A stretch of DNA of 64,000 nt, from NCBI GenBank assembly GCA_021397835.1, contig JAJFZO010000094.1:6548001-6612000 (forward strand). Reading direction: 5' to 3'. Shown here in pieces: positions 45,601-57,920 of the stretch (position 1 is the first letter of the stretch; every line of letters begins with the position of its first letter). The notes beneath the pieces were generated by a model. That model saw only the letters and a program-made list of their open reading frames with translations. It searched no databases and had not been told where the DNA came from. Position numbers and translations under genes: made by a program. Source of the DNA: Moringa oleifera (Eukaryota > Streptophyta > Magnoliopsida > Brassicales > Moringaceae).

Positions 45601-47623
45601 TTTTTGAAAGGAGAGGAAGAATAAGAGATATATCTCTTGAAACTTGAAATTGCTTTGAACAGCTTGCAAAGATTTACTTTGCTACATTGATGGAGGTGCT
45701 ATTTATAGGAGAAAATAAATAACTACGATCTAAAATTTTACTTATCTAGATATCTAAACTAAAGATTATCCTCATCTAAAATTTAAACTACTTGATAAAG
45801 TAGAATAATAAATCTTCTTTGGATATGCAGCAGATAAGGCATCTTTTTTGCTGAGAGACCCCAAAACTGGACAGTAGTTCTGTTTCTAGCCTGGATCAGG
45901 AACAGGAACAGGAACAGTTCCTACCTTATGGTGGCATTTCTTGGTTTCCTGTTCCCTGTTCATGGTGCTGGCTTATATTTGGAGCACATCATCATGTTGT
46001 TCTGCTTGAGGTAGTCCAAACTCATCCAGTTTGACCTGGAAGTTGAGCAGCCATGCCTTTATTTAACCTCTCTGAAATCTGCTAAGTTTTGAGGGCTAAA
46101 CATTGTGTTTATGCTCAGCCTGGGTAGCTCCCAGATGAAGCTGAAATCTAGAACGTCTAACTTCTAATGAACAAATAGATACCTTGAATCAGTGGAAATC
46201 ATAGTCTTTTGGTTGTGCATTCCCTCTTAGATAACTTGATCAGCTGGGTTTAAATAGTTATAGATTGGCTGATGGTTCTAGTTATTCAACTGTGAACCTA
46301 ATCTGACCTTGAAAATTCTTATCCAAGTACTAGAGTACCTTCTCTTTTCAAAATACTGTAGTTATCAGGCTTAAGTCTTTCTTGAGTCAATCTGTCAGCC
46401 AGCTAAATGTGCACTGTTTTAGTTATAGAAGCAATAAAAATGTGAAAATCTGTGGGAATCATGAGAAAGCTGTGGAAGTTATCTGATAGAAGCTGCAGTT
46501 TTAACAATTAAATTTCTTCATTCTTTCTCTGAAGTAAAATAAAACATGAAACAATTTGGCTTATAGTTTAAGTGCAGGAACAGTTGGTAAATAGCATTGA
46601 AGTATTAGTTCTCTGATAGTTCCCTGCTCCTTCCATCTCTTCTTTCCTGCTTATTCTTCTTTCTTTACTCTCTGCAGTACTGCTGGGATGGAGGCCAGTG
46701 GAACCAGCAACATGAAGTTTGCAATGAATGGCTGCATTTTAATAGGGACTCTGGACGGTGCCAACGTTGAAATACGAGAAGAAGTTGGAGAAGAGAACTT
46801 CTTCCTCTTTGGGGCTAAAGCTCATGAGATCGCAGGCCTTAGGAAAGAAAGAGCTGAGGGAAAGGTATGCCTAGACAACTCAGCTGTTGCTAGCTCCTTT
46901 GGCTTTTTTAGAATAAATTGCTTGAGAATTATTCACAGTCTGTAGATGAAAAATGCAGGAATGAAGCATTTCGGATTCTAGCAGAAATTTCAATTGTAGC
47001 AGTCTAATTGCAATTTGACCTTGCTGGTTTTTCCATATAGTTTGTTCCAGATCCTAGTTTTGAAGAAGTGAAGGAGTTCATCAGAAGCGGTGTTTTTGGT
47101 CCATACAACTATGACGAACTGATAGGATCACTGGAAGGAAATGAAGGTTTTGGCCGTGCAGATTATTTCCTTGTTGGCAAGGATTTCCCTAGCTACGTCG
47201 AATGCCAGGAGAAAGTTGATGAGGCATATCGAGACGAAACGGTCAGTGATCTATGCATTTTATGTCAATAGTTCTTCATGATTTCGCATGTCTGCTTGTC
47301 ATCTTCATGATTTTGCATGTCTGCTTGTCATTGAAGTATTATTACATGCTAAGTTCAAGAATTATTCCAAGATTTCTGTCTGTCTCGTACTTCAATCTGA
47401 CCATTTCTGACCAAGCTTGTATATTTTCCAAATTTTACCATGTACATCATATTCCAATTACATTATATCTTCCTCATGTAATATATTTGTTTCTGCAATG
47501 TGACAGGGATGGACAACAATGTCAATCTTGAATACAGCGGGTTCATACAAGTTCAGCAGTGACAGAACCATTCATGAGTATGCGAGTGACATATGGAACA
47601 TTAAACCTGTTGAGTTGCCATGA
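33668..47623 (+). CDS. PHS1: Plastidial alpha-glucan (starch) phosphorylase, L-type
   Basis: Fifteen exons with GT-AG introns and consistent phases: 33668-33887, 34646-34884, 34979-35080, 35740-35916, 36038-36313, 36670-36941, 37543-37660, 37750-38187, 38302-38454, 39250-39378, 39819-40055, 45325-45401, 46678-46864, 47041-47241, 47507-47623. They total 980 aa. The enzyme reversibly moves glucosyl units between alpha-1,4-glucan ends and phosphate, giving glucose-1-phosphate, in the plastid stroma. A basic, Ser-rich transit peptide covers about residues 1-55 (ending near FSVKCVSSE). The glycogen phosphorylase fold follows ([17 protein letters not shown]). The plastid-specific acidic L insertion lies at about 512-578. 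The PLP-binding Lys is K826 in [14 protein letters not shown]. Intron 11 (40056-45324) carries a copia element and intron 12 (45402-46677) a solo LTR. No stop or frameshift was seen. The first exon junction, giving GEGEASGSL, is the least certain. Confidence 0.95.
34089..34110. repeat. (CT)n microsatellite in PHS1 intron 1
   Basis: About ten CT repeats within a longer pyrimidine-rich stretch (34070-34190) of the first intron. Confidence 0.9.
40694..40935 (-). repeat. 3' LTR of the copia element
   Basis: Starts tgttggcttttgagaag and ends near aaaagatttgatct. It aligns along its full length with 44942-45182, with about twenty mismatches by eye. In element orientation this is the 3' LTR. The degenerate pol frame reaches into its inner edge. 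Confidence 0.9.
40936..44779 (-). pseudogene. Copia gag-pol remnants (gag, protease, integrase, RT, RNase H)
   Basis: Broken pieces read right to left. Gag of the UBN2 type lies at 44312-44779 ([18 protein letters not shown]). A CCHC knuckle lies at about 43945-44163 ([14 protein letters not shown]). Protease-like sequence is at 43574-43810. GAG-pre-integrase is at 43269-43472 ([15 protein letters not shown]). The integrase core is at 42523-43068 ([14 protein letters not shown]). Reverse transcriptase is at 41855-42526 ([16 protein letters not shown]), where the YVDD box reads YVDE. RNase H and its tail are at 40906-41600 ([17 protein letters not shown]). Frameshifts and stops separate almost every piece, so no product can be made. 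The element would have copied itself through an RNA intermediate. Confidence 0.9.
44176..44280 (-). repeat. 35-bp tandem triplication inside copia gag
   Basis: Three near-perfect copies of a 35-base unit (ttcaactatttcaagctctc...) start at 44176, 44211 and 44246. Because 35 is not a multiple of three, the array shifts the gag frame. Confidence 0.95.
44942..45182 (-). repeat. 5' LTR of the copia element
   Basis: Partner of 40694-40935. Its left edge (tgttgg) adjoins the primer-binding site at 44925-44938, which fixes it as the 5' LTR of a minus-strand element. Confidence 0.9.
45593..45820 (-). repeat. Diverged solo LTR related to the copia LTRs, in PHS1 intron 12
   Basis: The sequence from about 45593 (tgttttgtttttgaaaggag) to about 45820 follows the copia LTR in order. 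It has cttgaaacttgaaattgctt, then actttgctacattgatgg, gctatttataggag, tatctagatatctaaact and aactacttgataaa. It carries a short extra segment and many substitutions. No internal coding DNA is attached. It lies only about 410 bases beyond the complete element. Confidence 0.75.
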
Positions 47624-48211
47624 TATAGTACTCCCTAGTAAGGCTGTTATTCCCGCCGTAAGCTTCTTACAGTTGTCCTGTTGTTGCTTCATTGTCTGCT
47701 TACCTATGTAATGAAGATTTTGGAGGTATAAATGTAGTATGAACAATATAATATAATAAAGAAATAAAATTTTGGGTTCTTGCTGATGCCCAAAAATAAA
47801 AGAACCTGACATTTCGGTCAGTCTTGGTAGTGTGCCATGGCTTGTAATAATAATCATCGCCATTATGATTCATTAGTATCATTCTTACTGTTTTCATGTT
47901 GCTATTGTCCCATGACCTACAAATTCTTGAAGAAATTGTAATGGTAAGCACTACATAAACACAGCATAGGCCTGAAATGAATGTGGACAATCAGTCTTGT
48001 TCACTGAGATGAATTGTCCGAGCACTTCTATAATGAATAGTTACAGTTTCTCTACAGAGTTCATTTGGGAACAGGATCTGCAAATAGCCAGTGCAAAACT
48101 GATCCCATCCTCTTCCTGAAAGAAGATTCAAATAATGTGTAGATTACAGATCAACTTATGCTTCTTTACACAGATTGATTTCTCCCAAGTTCTCATCTTA
48201 TTACTCCCAGT
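47624..48211. terminator. Convergent 3' regions of PHS1 and the zinc-finger gene
   Basis: About 590 bases separate two convergent stop codons. A canonical AATAAA at 47755-47760 lies 132 bases after the PHS1 stop in an AT-rich context and is the likely PHS1 polyadenylation signal. No other gene was seen. Confidence 0.5.
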
Positions 48212-51200
48212 TCAGTTGGCAGTAGCCCCAGCTGTTCGGGCTGCATGTTTTCGCACCATAGCAGCATGCTTATGTCCCGCAAGATGATAATTGAAGACTG
48301 TCTCACTATTGCACACCACATTACAAAGTGCACATGTCCTGATTGACTCCGATGCTGCCCCACCTTCCACAATTTTTTTTCTCTTGATCTCCAAATCCTC
48401 AGCGGGCTTGACTGTTTTCTTTCTATTCTTTTGACCATTCTCAGCTTTGTTTGGGTTTTCTTGTGGCCCAATTACTGGAACATTGGGGCCTGATGATATG
48501 TTGCCAGCAGCTGCAGCAGCTTCTTGTAATTTCTCCAAGTTCTTTTTGTGCTTCTTTCCCAATTTATGCTGGTCAAGTACATCTTTGCTGTTGCATTCTA
48601 TCTTGCAAACTTCACAATATGCGGATTGAATAACTTTTGTTTTCTTGGGACGCTTCTTCAAAGTGCCATTTCCATGAGGTTGAACAGGATGGTCGGCCCA
48701 TAAGATGGAGTTTGGATTTACAGTAGCCGATAGTTCCATACCATTTGGCGAAATTGTCATACCCTGCACAAGTATTGTAACCAAAAGAACAATGAAAATG
48801 TAAACAAAGAGATGATTTCTTTTTTAATCAGAAAAACTATAAGGCACCGATGCCACTCAGATACAAAAAGTAAGTTAAATCCTATCTAGCAGTGAGGACA
48901 TTTATGAACTCTACAAAATCCTCATTTACAAAAAAATTCCTCGTTATCCACAATTTAAGTACATGCAACCATCTATTTTTAAACACCAAGGGGTGTTTCC
49001 ACTGCTTCAAAAGCTGTCCTATTTCTCTCTTCCCACAATAGCCATAAGTTTGAGAAGTGGGATCAATTAGTAGCCTTCTTCTTCACCCAAGTAGCCTTTA
49101 TAGCTCCCCACGCCCTCAATTCTGCCACCACTGAATCCGACATCAACCAAGCTTGCCCCAACAATGCCAATGCACTCTCCCAAAACTCTCTAGATCATCT
49201 ACACCCTAGCATTACATGATCCACAGTTTCTGATTGTTCTTTGCATAAGAAACACCTGTTGCAAAGAATGAATCCCTTCTTCTCCAAATTGTCAAGAGTT
49301 AGAGGTTTGCCTCAATCCGTTTCCCATGCAAAAAACGTTACCTTCAAATGAGCTCTAACCTTCCAAATTAATTTTCAAGGCATTTGATCCATCACTAGTC
49401 CTTCTTGAACATCATCGATCACCTTGAGAAAGGACTTGACCGAAAATTTTCCTTCTTTATTTCCTCTCCAAAAGACCCTGTCTTTGTTGTTCAATTCTGG
49501 TTTACTATAGTAGATATGCTTTAAAAACTGCCCTATCCGCCCCACTTCCCAGTCCTGCACATTCCCTTCTAAATGCTATCTCTCATGTCACACCACCCTC
49601 ATGAGGAGATAGATACTCACTTACCCAAGCTTTCTTATTACAGGCAAGTTGATGTATGTCCCAAGCGGTTGGTCATCCCACCACAAATTATGCCAAAACT
49701 TAATATTATTGCCCAACCTAATTTTGAACCTCACATATGGTTTGACTATATCCCATACTTTTTTAATAGCTTTCCACACTCCGGTTCCATAACTTTCCCT
49801 CTCCATTACCGTAACCCATCCCCCATCCATCACTTCATATTTCGTTAGCACCATCCTCCTCCATAAATATTCTTTTTCTGTCATGAATATCTATAACCAT
49901 TTACCCATAAGAGCCTTTTTAAATAGACTAAGAGGTTTAATCTCAAGACCCCCATTTATTATCGATTGTCTTGCTATCTCCCATTTAACAATGTGGTACT
50001 TAAAGTCATCCCCTAAACTTCCCCATAAAAATCGTCTTTGCACTTGTTCTAATTTCTTTGCTACCATCAGAGGCATCGAAAATAGAGACAAGTAATAAAC
50101 CAAAAAACTTGACACAGTGCTTCTAAAACGCGTTAGTCTTCCCCCTTAAAAAGATATCTACTTTTTCATCTCGCTAGCCACTTTTCAAATCTCTCAACCA
50201 TTGGTTTCCATAACATTGCTTCTTTAACTTTGGCTCCTAAAGGCAGCCCTAGATATTTCATTGGAAGACTCCCCGAATTACATCCTAGCACTTTAGCAAA
50301 CCTCTCCCCATTCACTCCATCACCAAGTGAGATAGGTTCGCACTTTCTCAAATTAACTTTCAAACCGGATACCGCCTCGAACCATAATAAAACACTTCTT
50401 AGGTTAATAAATTGGTCTTATTCCGCTCCACAAAAAGTTACATCGGCAAATAAAATACGAGTCATTTCTAATTCCGACCTCACTCTACCCACCTTTAACT
50501 TGCTCAATAGGCCCTCTTGAGTAGCCATTCCAAGCGTCCTATCCATTACTAACACAAATAAAAGTGATGACAATAGATCCCTTTGACAAAGCCCTTTAGA
50601 TGGCTTGAAGAACTTCGAAGGAGCCCCATTCACCAAAGTAGAAAAGGCTGGCGTTCAAATACACCATTTAATCTAACTACACCATCGTTCATCACACCCC
50701 ACCCTCTTTAACAAATATGTGACAAACTCCCAAACAACATGGTCATATGCCTTTTTGATATCCAATTAACAAATCACTCCTTTTTCCCCATTCTTTAATT
50801 GATGATCAACTATTTCATTTGCAATCAATGTTGCATCAAGAATTTGCCTTCTTCTTACGAAAGCATTGTGGTTTGGACTTATCACATTTGCCATCACTTC
50901 CTTGAACCTCTCTGCAAAGACCTTTGCTATTAACTTATAGATTCCTCGCACAAGACTAATCGAACGATAATCTTTTAAATTAGTTACCCCCGCTTTCTTA
51001 GGAATCATCACCAAACAAGTTGAGTTTAAAGAGCAAACAAACTTGCCACTATCATGAAATTCCTCAAACAATCTCAATATGTCCTCCTTCATAATTTCCC
51101 AATTTTCTTTGAGGAAAGCCATGGCAAAGCCATTTGGACCTAGTGCTTTGTCCCCCTTACAAGACATAAGTGCTCAATAAACCTCCTCCTCCTCCTCAAA

Positions 51201-54200
51201 AGGTTTCTCTAACCGATCTCGAAGATCACTATCTATCATATAGAAATGTAGCCCATCAAGTGTTGGTCTTCTCTCCCATTGCTCGCTATGAAGTTGCAAG
51301 TAAAAGTCACTTACCCTCTCTTTCAATTCTTCTTACTCTTCCACTCTTTTTCCATCAAACTCCATAATAATAATAAAGTTATGCCTTTGATGCATATTCG
51401 CCATACGGTGAAAAAATTAGTGTTCTTATCTCCTTTCTTGAGCCCAAAAACTTTCGATTTTTGTCTCCAAAAAATTTCTTCCGTCTTGAGTATTGTAGAT
51501 AGCTTTTTATATATTTTCGCTTTTTTAGTTTTTAATTCATTCAAGCTCTCTCCAAGCCTTTCCTTCTCCTCAACATTCACTAACTCGCCCCGTAAACCTT
51601 CCTTTCTTCCCCCAATATCCCCAAAGTGTTTTTTATTCCACTTCCTTATACCACTATTCAAATTTTTGAGCTTACATGCCACTATAAAACTCGCATGGCC
51701 ACTTACCCTTTTTTCTTCTCACCACTCTCTTAACAAGAGCTTTAAACCCTTCCACCTTAAAACACATATTCTCGAATCTAAACGGAGAGGGACCCCACAT
51801 GATACCATCCATTTCAAGTAAAATTGGATTATGATCTGATGTTGGTCTAAGAAAGAGTTTTTGACCTGTTCAAGGGGACTGCTCTTCCCATTGGCTTGAT
51901 ATAATGAAACGATCAATTCTTGATAGGGTTGGATTCTCCCGCAAATTAGACCATATGAAGTCACCCCCACGAGTGGTAGATCCATCATTTGAAGCTCCGA
52001 TACCATGTTTAGGAACTCACAAGAACTCGCTTCACCTCCCCCATTTCTAAATTTTTCATGCGCATATAACACCATGTTGAAATCACCTTCTATCACCCAA
52101 GGTCTATTCCACCATCTTTTACACTCTCTCAACTCTTCCCATAACTTGGTCCATCTTTCCACAGCATTACTACTGTATACTGTTGTGAACACCCACTTAA
52201 ACTCATACTTCTCCCTTTGAAAAACACGAGATAAATTCCACTCCTATCCAATGCTCCACACATCTATCCAATTTTCCATTCCACATTACAAGTACACCAA
52301 TTGAATTCACTAAAGCCGATAAAACTTTCCATTCCACTCTTCTTACTCCTCACACACTCATTCATATTAATAATTTTCATCTCTTCAATGCATACTACAT
52401 CTACCGCCCACTTTTTTAATGCATGTTTAACCACCATCCTCTTTTCAAATCCATCCAATCCTCGAACATTCCAAGAAAGAATTCTATGCATTATGATCAC
52501 ACATCCCTCTCCACCATCTTCTTCCTTCTTACCTCTAACCCTCCATGTTTCTCATAATTGATTGAAAGTTTCATACGCTTTAATTCCCTGCTTATCCTTT
52601 CCTGCTGAATTTCATATTTTTTCCATCTTTTCTTTCAATCTCATTAAACAACCTAAAAGTAAGTTCTTCAAATCCTTCGAAGTAAACCCCTACTATTTAC
52701 AAACTTACCTCATATTCTTTAGAATCATTTCTGAAACTGCCAATTGCCACTCATGTTTTGTTTGTTCCACGGTCCCATCGTCCTACAACTTCATCACTCC
52801 TATCTGGTTTTCTATCAATACCTAAAAGCTCTACAATGCTTCTGCTTCTACTATTGGTCCATCCATATTGATCAATCTCAAAGGCCAACCTCTCTGCATT
52901 GGAATCCTTTATGACTATTTGCCTTTCAGTATTCTTCATTGTCCCTTTTGTAACACCCATACTATATTCCCTTACAATATCTATCACTTCTACCCTCTCT
53001 AATGCCACCATCAAGATCCCTTTTCCTTTGTCTCTAATACCAAACCCCACATAGCCAACCTTCATGCCCCCAATTTTTGTCATCTTCATTCTCTTTTCCC
53101 CTGGTAGCCGTTCAACACCCAACTTATTTGATACCACACTTCGGGTAGCACATTCTATGTCTCCCAAAGCCTTCACCTTGATTACTAGCTCTCCAACTGT
53201 TTCCTCTTCTTGAACTACTGCATAATCCTTATTAAGACATGGTTCGAATCTGACCGGCAAGGTGAGCTCATTTTATCTCCTCCGCAATCACTAGATTCCC
53301 TCACGTTTCTCTTCAATATCTTTGAAATAGCATCTTCGATCACCTCTGTTGAGGTCGATGCCGTCAATCTGGTCGGAGAAGGTCTTTCACGATGAAGATT
53401 GATACTTGAATCTATCGGACCCAGAAGCCTCTCTCTCGGGTCGAAATTACCCATTTTAACAAAATCTAGTTTAGGCGATCTCTTAACCCATTTTCCTATC
53501 CTACCATTGGGCCTGTTCTTTCTAACCCGCTTGGGGGCCCAGCATTCAGCCATCCCACCACACCAGATCCTAGCCCATTGGATGTCTACTTTCTTACCCG
53601 AAAACCTGATCCGAGCTCACTCATCTGCATTCTGGATCTATAGCTCGCCGCCCCTCCCATAAGAACCAATTTCCAACTTCTATTCATCATAAAGTTGCTA
53701 AGGCAACTCCCTATCGCTTTATCTCATCCTCTCACGAAGCTGAATCAATGTTGGCAATTAGGCACCAAACTTGCTCCTCGATGACCTTGAACTCCCTTTC
53801 CTCTCTCTCCATCTCAGATTTGCGAACCTTTTGTACTACCCTTCTCCTTTTTCTTTTATCTTCGTTCTGCTCTCACACATTCACCATTGCATCCGCTACC
53901 TTAATCCAACCTCCACCATTATACTTGTAAAAGAATATTAACGATCGGATCCTATACCCTCTAAACTCTGAGAGCTTCAGAAAAGGCCCAAATGAGTCAC
54001 CTCTTTTGACTGGAAGAATAGGTTATCCCTTCCTCTCCACTTGCGTTTACTTTGGGATTTCACCTTTTCAAACCAAGGAATCAAATGATCCCATCAGCCA
54101 CCTCGTTTCCTCCTTGTTGAAGAAGATGGATGAACGATGTCCTTTGCTACACTTCGTCACCTTTAAACTATCATTACTCCTAAGATCTTTCACAAATTCG

Positions 54201-55928
54201 AATTTCTTTCTCTCTATTCTCACACGATAGATCCACAAAGAGTCACTCTTTCTTTTGCCAGTCATTTCCATATTCCAATAGATCTAAATCATATGTACAC
54301 AGGTCCCATGGTCTAAGGTAATCCACCAATACTAAGAAACAACAAATTTAACAGTGGAGCATATACTTCTAAGCCACAAGAAGTCCTAAACAAAAAGAAA
54401 TGATAAAAGACAATCTTTTTTATTCCCCCCTTTCTCTTCTTTGCTCTGCTGGTTACATTCGCATGACCACCAAAATCATTCGCAATTTCAACAAGTGGAT
54501 CCTCAAGAGTATGCTTATATTAAGATTCGATGAATTACTAAGCATTTGACAAGAAAGAGACTTTCAAAATCCATGGATTCAAAATTCTGTAACCTCAAAT
54601 GACATTGCTGGGACTGCATCTATGACATTCACAGCTGTTCTACCTTGCTTTTTCTCTCTTTATCCAACAATTATAAGAGAGGTGTGTTGCAATGCATGCA
54701 ATTGGGCTGCTAAGGCAACATTGCCAGCTTGCTACTGCAGAGCACCATGTCACCTCATAAAAAGAGAGAACAGAGATTTCAAATGGGGCTTTTGAGATTC
54801 CACATAAGCTGTAAAAGTACTCACATGTTGTCAAACAAGAATTTCTGGTGAAAGACTTCAAATTTCTCTGGCTAGATGAAATTCCCTTTAGAAAGCCCCA
54901 ACCCAAACACACCCTCAAAAAGTCAACAGAATGCAGCCATCTTTACAAAACATTCTCAGACACATTTATGCAACCAGAACAGCATGACAGAAACTTGCTG
55001 CTAAGGACCAAATAACATCAAATAATCTTCCACAAGATTCTGAGTACCAAAATAAATAGGCTATTCCAACATATAGAACAACCAAAGAGTCAGTTCTGAA
55101 GAAAAATTGGCTTAGTAATTTTGGAATAGAGCATTATGTTCATTGGTTAGACCACATACAACAAACCAACAAAGAGGTGCTCCAAACCCCATTTACGCAT
55201 TATTATACGTGTCCCTTCCTACAATTTGTCTTTGACATTTAATTACATGTTTACAAAACACTCAAAAAAACTGGGGCAGAAGTAACATGATACACTCAGT
55301 AAGATACTAACATAAAACGTTTTTTTCCCAAATACAAAAATTAAAATAAGTCAAGCACCACCAAACATTAAGGGGAAAATAGGTTTGCAGAGTATATATT
55401 GAGGATATACTGAAACAATAAGATTTTTTTGGGTCTCTAGTCTTTGGAGCATTGGGACCGTATAAGCCCACAACAGTAAAAATTAAATTTGATTAGACAA
55501 AACTTGAGCTCAAAACATTATGAAATTGACATGGATCTGGTAATGGGATGGAAGATGGGAATAATATAAACCATTATGTGTATATTAGGATACTCATTTC
55601 ATGTTTAATTAGAGAACTTTTATATGATGAAATCATTATTACAGTGAAAATCATACTATTGAGTAATCTAAATAGAGTTTGCAAACTAATTTCAATGCAA
55701 TGTCAATAATACTTCACTCCCACAATGTTAATTTTGTCAAGAACATACCTTCACAAGCGATTTTGCAGACTCAATTTCATCAGGCATATTTCTTAACGCG
55801 TTATCACAGCAATTATGTCACGGTGCTTTCTCAACAACCGCAACAATCCCAAAGTAGCACTTAAACTATTTAAACAATTTGCTTCAAGTCACAAAGAAAA
55901 ACTATAGATCTGGACATACATACATACA

Positions 55929-55959
<31 letters not shown>

Positions 55960-56450
55960 GATCCTCAATCCAATTCACAGCAGGAAAAACCAGAAAAAGC
56001 AAAAGCACAATCGAATTCAAAAATGAAAAGGGACCAACCACTTACAGCTCCTGCATAGCCAGCTGGGTCGACCCCATATTGCCGGACCGCCTCCTTCAAG
56101 GCCCAATCATGCGTATTTGGATCCCAATATCCTGCCGTATCCACCAGTTGATGACGATCGAACGGCGCAGCAGCATGCACCTCATAGACACCATGCCCAT
56201 CTGGGTATGAAGCTGGGAAAGCATAGGAGTCAACTCCAGGTGGCTTAAGGGTGGACTCAGAAGTAACAGCCGGGTAGTATTCATGGATTTGGAGGTTAGC
56301 GTTAGGGTTAGGGTTCAGGGATTGCGGGTGCGGGTGCGGGTGCGGGGGCGGGTGAGATGGATAGTACGGCTGATGGGAGTAATATGGGTCGACTGGTAAT
56401 GGGTTTGAGTTTGATGGTAGTGATGTTTGAGGCCACTGAGTATAATCCAT
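48212..56450 (-). CDS. C2H2 zinc-finger RNA-binding-like protein with a proline/tyrosine-rich N-terminus
   Basis: Two exons, 56046-56450 and 48212-48763, are joined by a 7.3-kb GT-AG intron at a codon boundary ([12 protein letters not shown]) and encode 318 aa. The N-terminal 135 residues are low-complexity (Pro, Tyr, Ser, His; PHPHPHPQ) with a conserved-looking block [17 protein letters not shown]. The C-terminal half has two fingers of the wide-spaced U1/JAZ type that binds structured or double-stranded RNA: C185-x2-C188...H ([18 protein letters not shown]) and C279-x2-C...H ([18 protein letters not shown]). Between them is a Lys/Ala-rich linker with KKRPKKTK. The expected site is nuclear. 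The position after PHS1 fits recalled Arabidopsis At3g29330, annotated zinc finger RNA-binding-like. The intron contains a sense-oriented LINE. The exact molecular role is unknown. Confidence 0.85.
48826..54290 (-). mobile_element. Degenerate L1-type LINE in the zinc-finger gene intron
   Basis: The element is on the minus strand, in sense with its host gene. Reading right to left, ORF1-like sequence lies at about 54271-52751 ([12 protein letters not shown]). The endonuclease begins at 52500 (ILSWNVRGL) with its WVIEGDFNM motif at about 52090. Reverse transcriptase follows: [19 protein letters not shown] and [10 protein letters not shown] at 51167-50766, then the [18 protein letters not shown] block at 50636-50418, whose FADD box reads [14 protein letters not shown] lies at 50363-50166. 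A zf-RVT domain (VTFFAWE...[12 protein letters not shown]) ends near 49170. Stops and frameshifts break every part. There is no LTR. A short A-rich tail in element sense is at about 48820-48830. The outer limits are approximate and no target duplication was found. Confidence 0.88.
54291..56045 (-). other. Remaining 5' part of the zinc-finger gene intron
   Basis: Host intron DNA between the LINE and the donor site (GTAAGT at 56045). It is AT-rich with no coding or transposon signal seen. It includes a TA microsatellite at 55931-55960. Confidence 0.55.
55931..55960. repeat. (TA)n microsatellite
   Basis: About thirteen TA units preceded by catacatacata, within the zinc-finger gene intron. Confidence 0.9.
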
Positions 56451-57920
56451 CGAGGTTTCATGCAGAAATTTGTGACACCCTTCCGAGTGTCTGCACCAAT
56501 ATATCTATCAATCTACAGAACGAAATGGAGAGAAAAAGAGAGCGCCGCTTTTCGTCTGTAGAATCTGGAGTACGTTTTTACGGTTGGCGGAAGAGTGCGC
56601 CATGGCGAATTAGGCCATGCTAATCGGACCTGGTCCGCCTTTATTCTTACATAGGCCCTTGATATGTTCTCTAAGGCCCATTAACTAAGGATGGATTCCT
56701 TCTTAAAGGTTCCAAGGCCTATTTGTCTGATCTATGCCCTTCTTGTCAGTTTGCTTTAAGCCTCTGTTCGATCCACTAGAATCACATCCCCGCCTGAAGG
56801 TGAAAATAAGGATTACTAGGCCACTCTGTTTCAAGCTTCAGATACAAGGAAAACCAGCCAAGGTGAAAGTAGATGGTGAAGCTTGCTTTGTGTGCCTGTC
56901 AGATTTAGAATCAGTCTACTTGTTAATTGCCATTACATCAATTCTCACTCTTCATCATGCCTTGCTTCTCCTTGATTTCTCTCACGTAAGAAAAAGGAAA
57001 ATCTTGAGCCAGTTTGCCCGAGGAGAATTCCAAGAGAGCAATATATTTGTTTTCCATGAAAAAAATCTTGTATCTTCAGAAAGGTAGTCAAAGCAAGTGG
57101 CCAGCTTGTTTGACAGCCAATTACAAGTAAGATGTCGCTGCTTTGGTGAGTTTCAGTTGCATGAAGACTACCTCAGACCCAACGTGACAGAAAATAGAAT
57201 GTTCTTCAAACTTTCCCATTTGGGCAGTAGCAAATAACACAAATTTGGTATCAAGTTGTCAGGGAAGATAAGCCCAGAAGAACAAAACAACCAAGCTCTG
57301 CAAGTTCATTTAGTCTGTACATAACATGTTCTTTAACTTCTAGTTAAATGAGCATGTGGATCACTGTTTATTTTTCTTTATAACACAAGACACCCAGGAG
57401 GAAGATAGATACATAATAAATTGCAAAAAACTTGGATAATTAGACAACAGTCACAACACCTTCAGCTGGAGATCTCATACTCGATAGAGCACTATTTTTT
57501 CTGGTTTAATTTACTATCATCAACATCTTTTCCCTCCAACACCACATTAAGTAGTTTATCAGTCTCCAAAGCCGGACAAAATTTTACTCGAGGGCATTCA
57601 GTACAAGATAAAAGAACAAATCACAAATATGTTGCAAAGAAAGAATGAGATCAGAACTGAATTTCTTCCAAAGTTAGACAAGAACGTTGCTTCATTTCTG
57701 TTGTATGAAAAGCTCAAGTCAAACAGGCTGAAAAATCCCATTAACAGTATCAAATTTACAAAAACTAAAAATTCTGAATGTGAATAGTTTCCATTTCTAA
57801 GCTCTAAGCAGCAATGAAGTATTCTATTTACCTTTGCGTTGAGCTATATTTTGAATCTCTAGTAACATCTACCAACTCTTGAAACTCACTGCAAGAGAAC
57901 CAGATATTGAAACACCATTC
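56451..57920. other. Intergenic: promoter of the zinc-finger gene and 3' UTR of the next C2H2 gene
   Basis: The first 150-200 bases are the likely leader and core promoter of the 48212-56450 gene. The right end is the 3' UTR of the 57921-59618 gene. A 117-codon plus frame at 56734-57087 has no recognisable domain and was not called. Confidence 0.5.

Noticed and set aside
51279..51821. 180-codon plus-strand frame
   Set aside because: Antisense of LINE ORF2; no domain.
56734..57087. 117-codon plus frame
   Set aside because: No recognisable domain, no conserved motif, and not joined to any neighbour.
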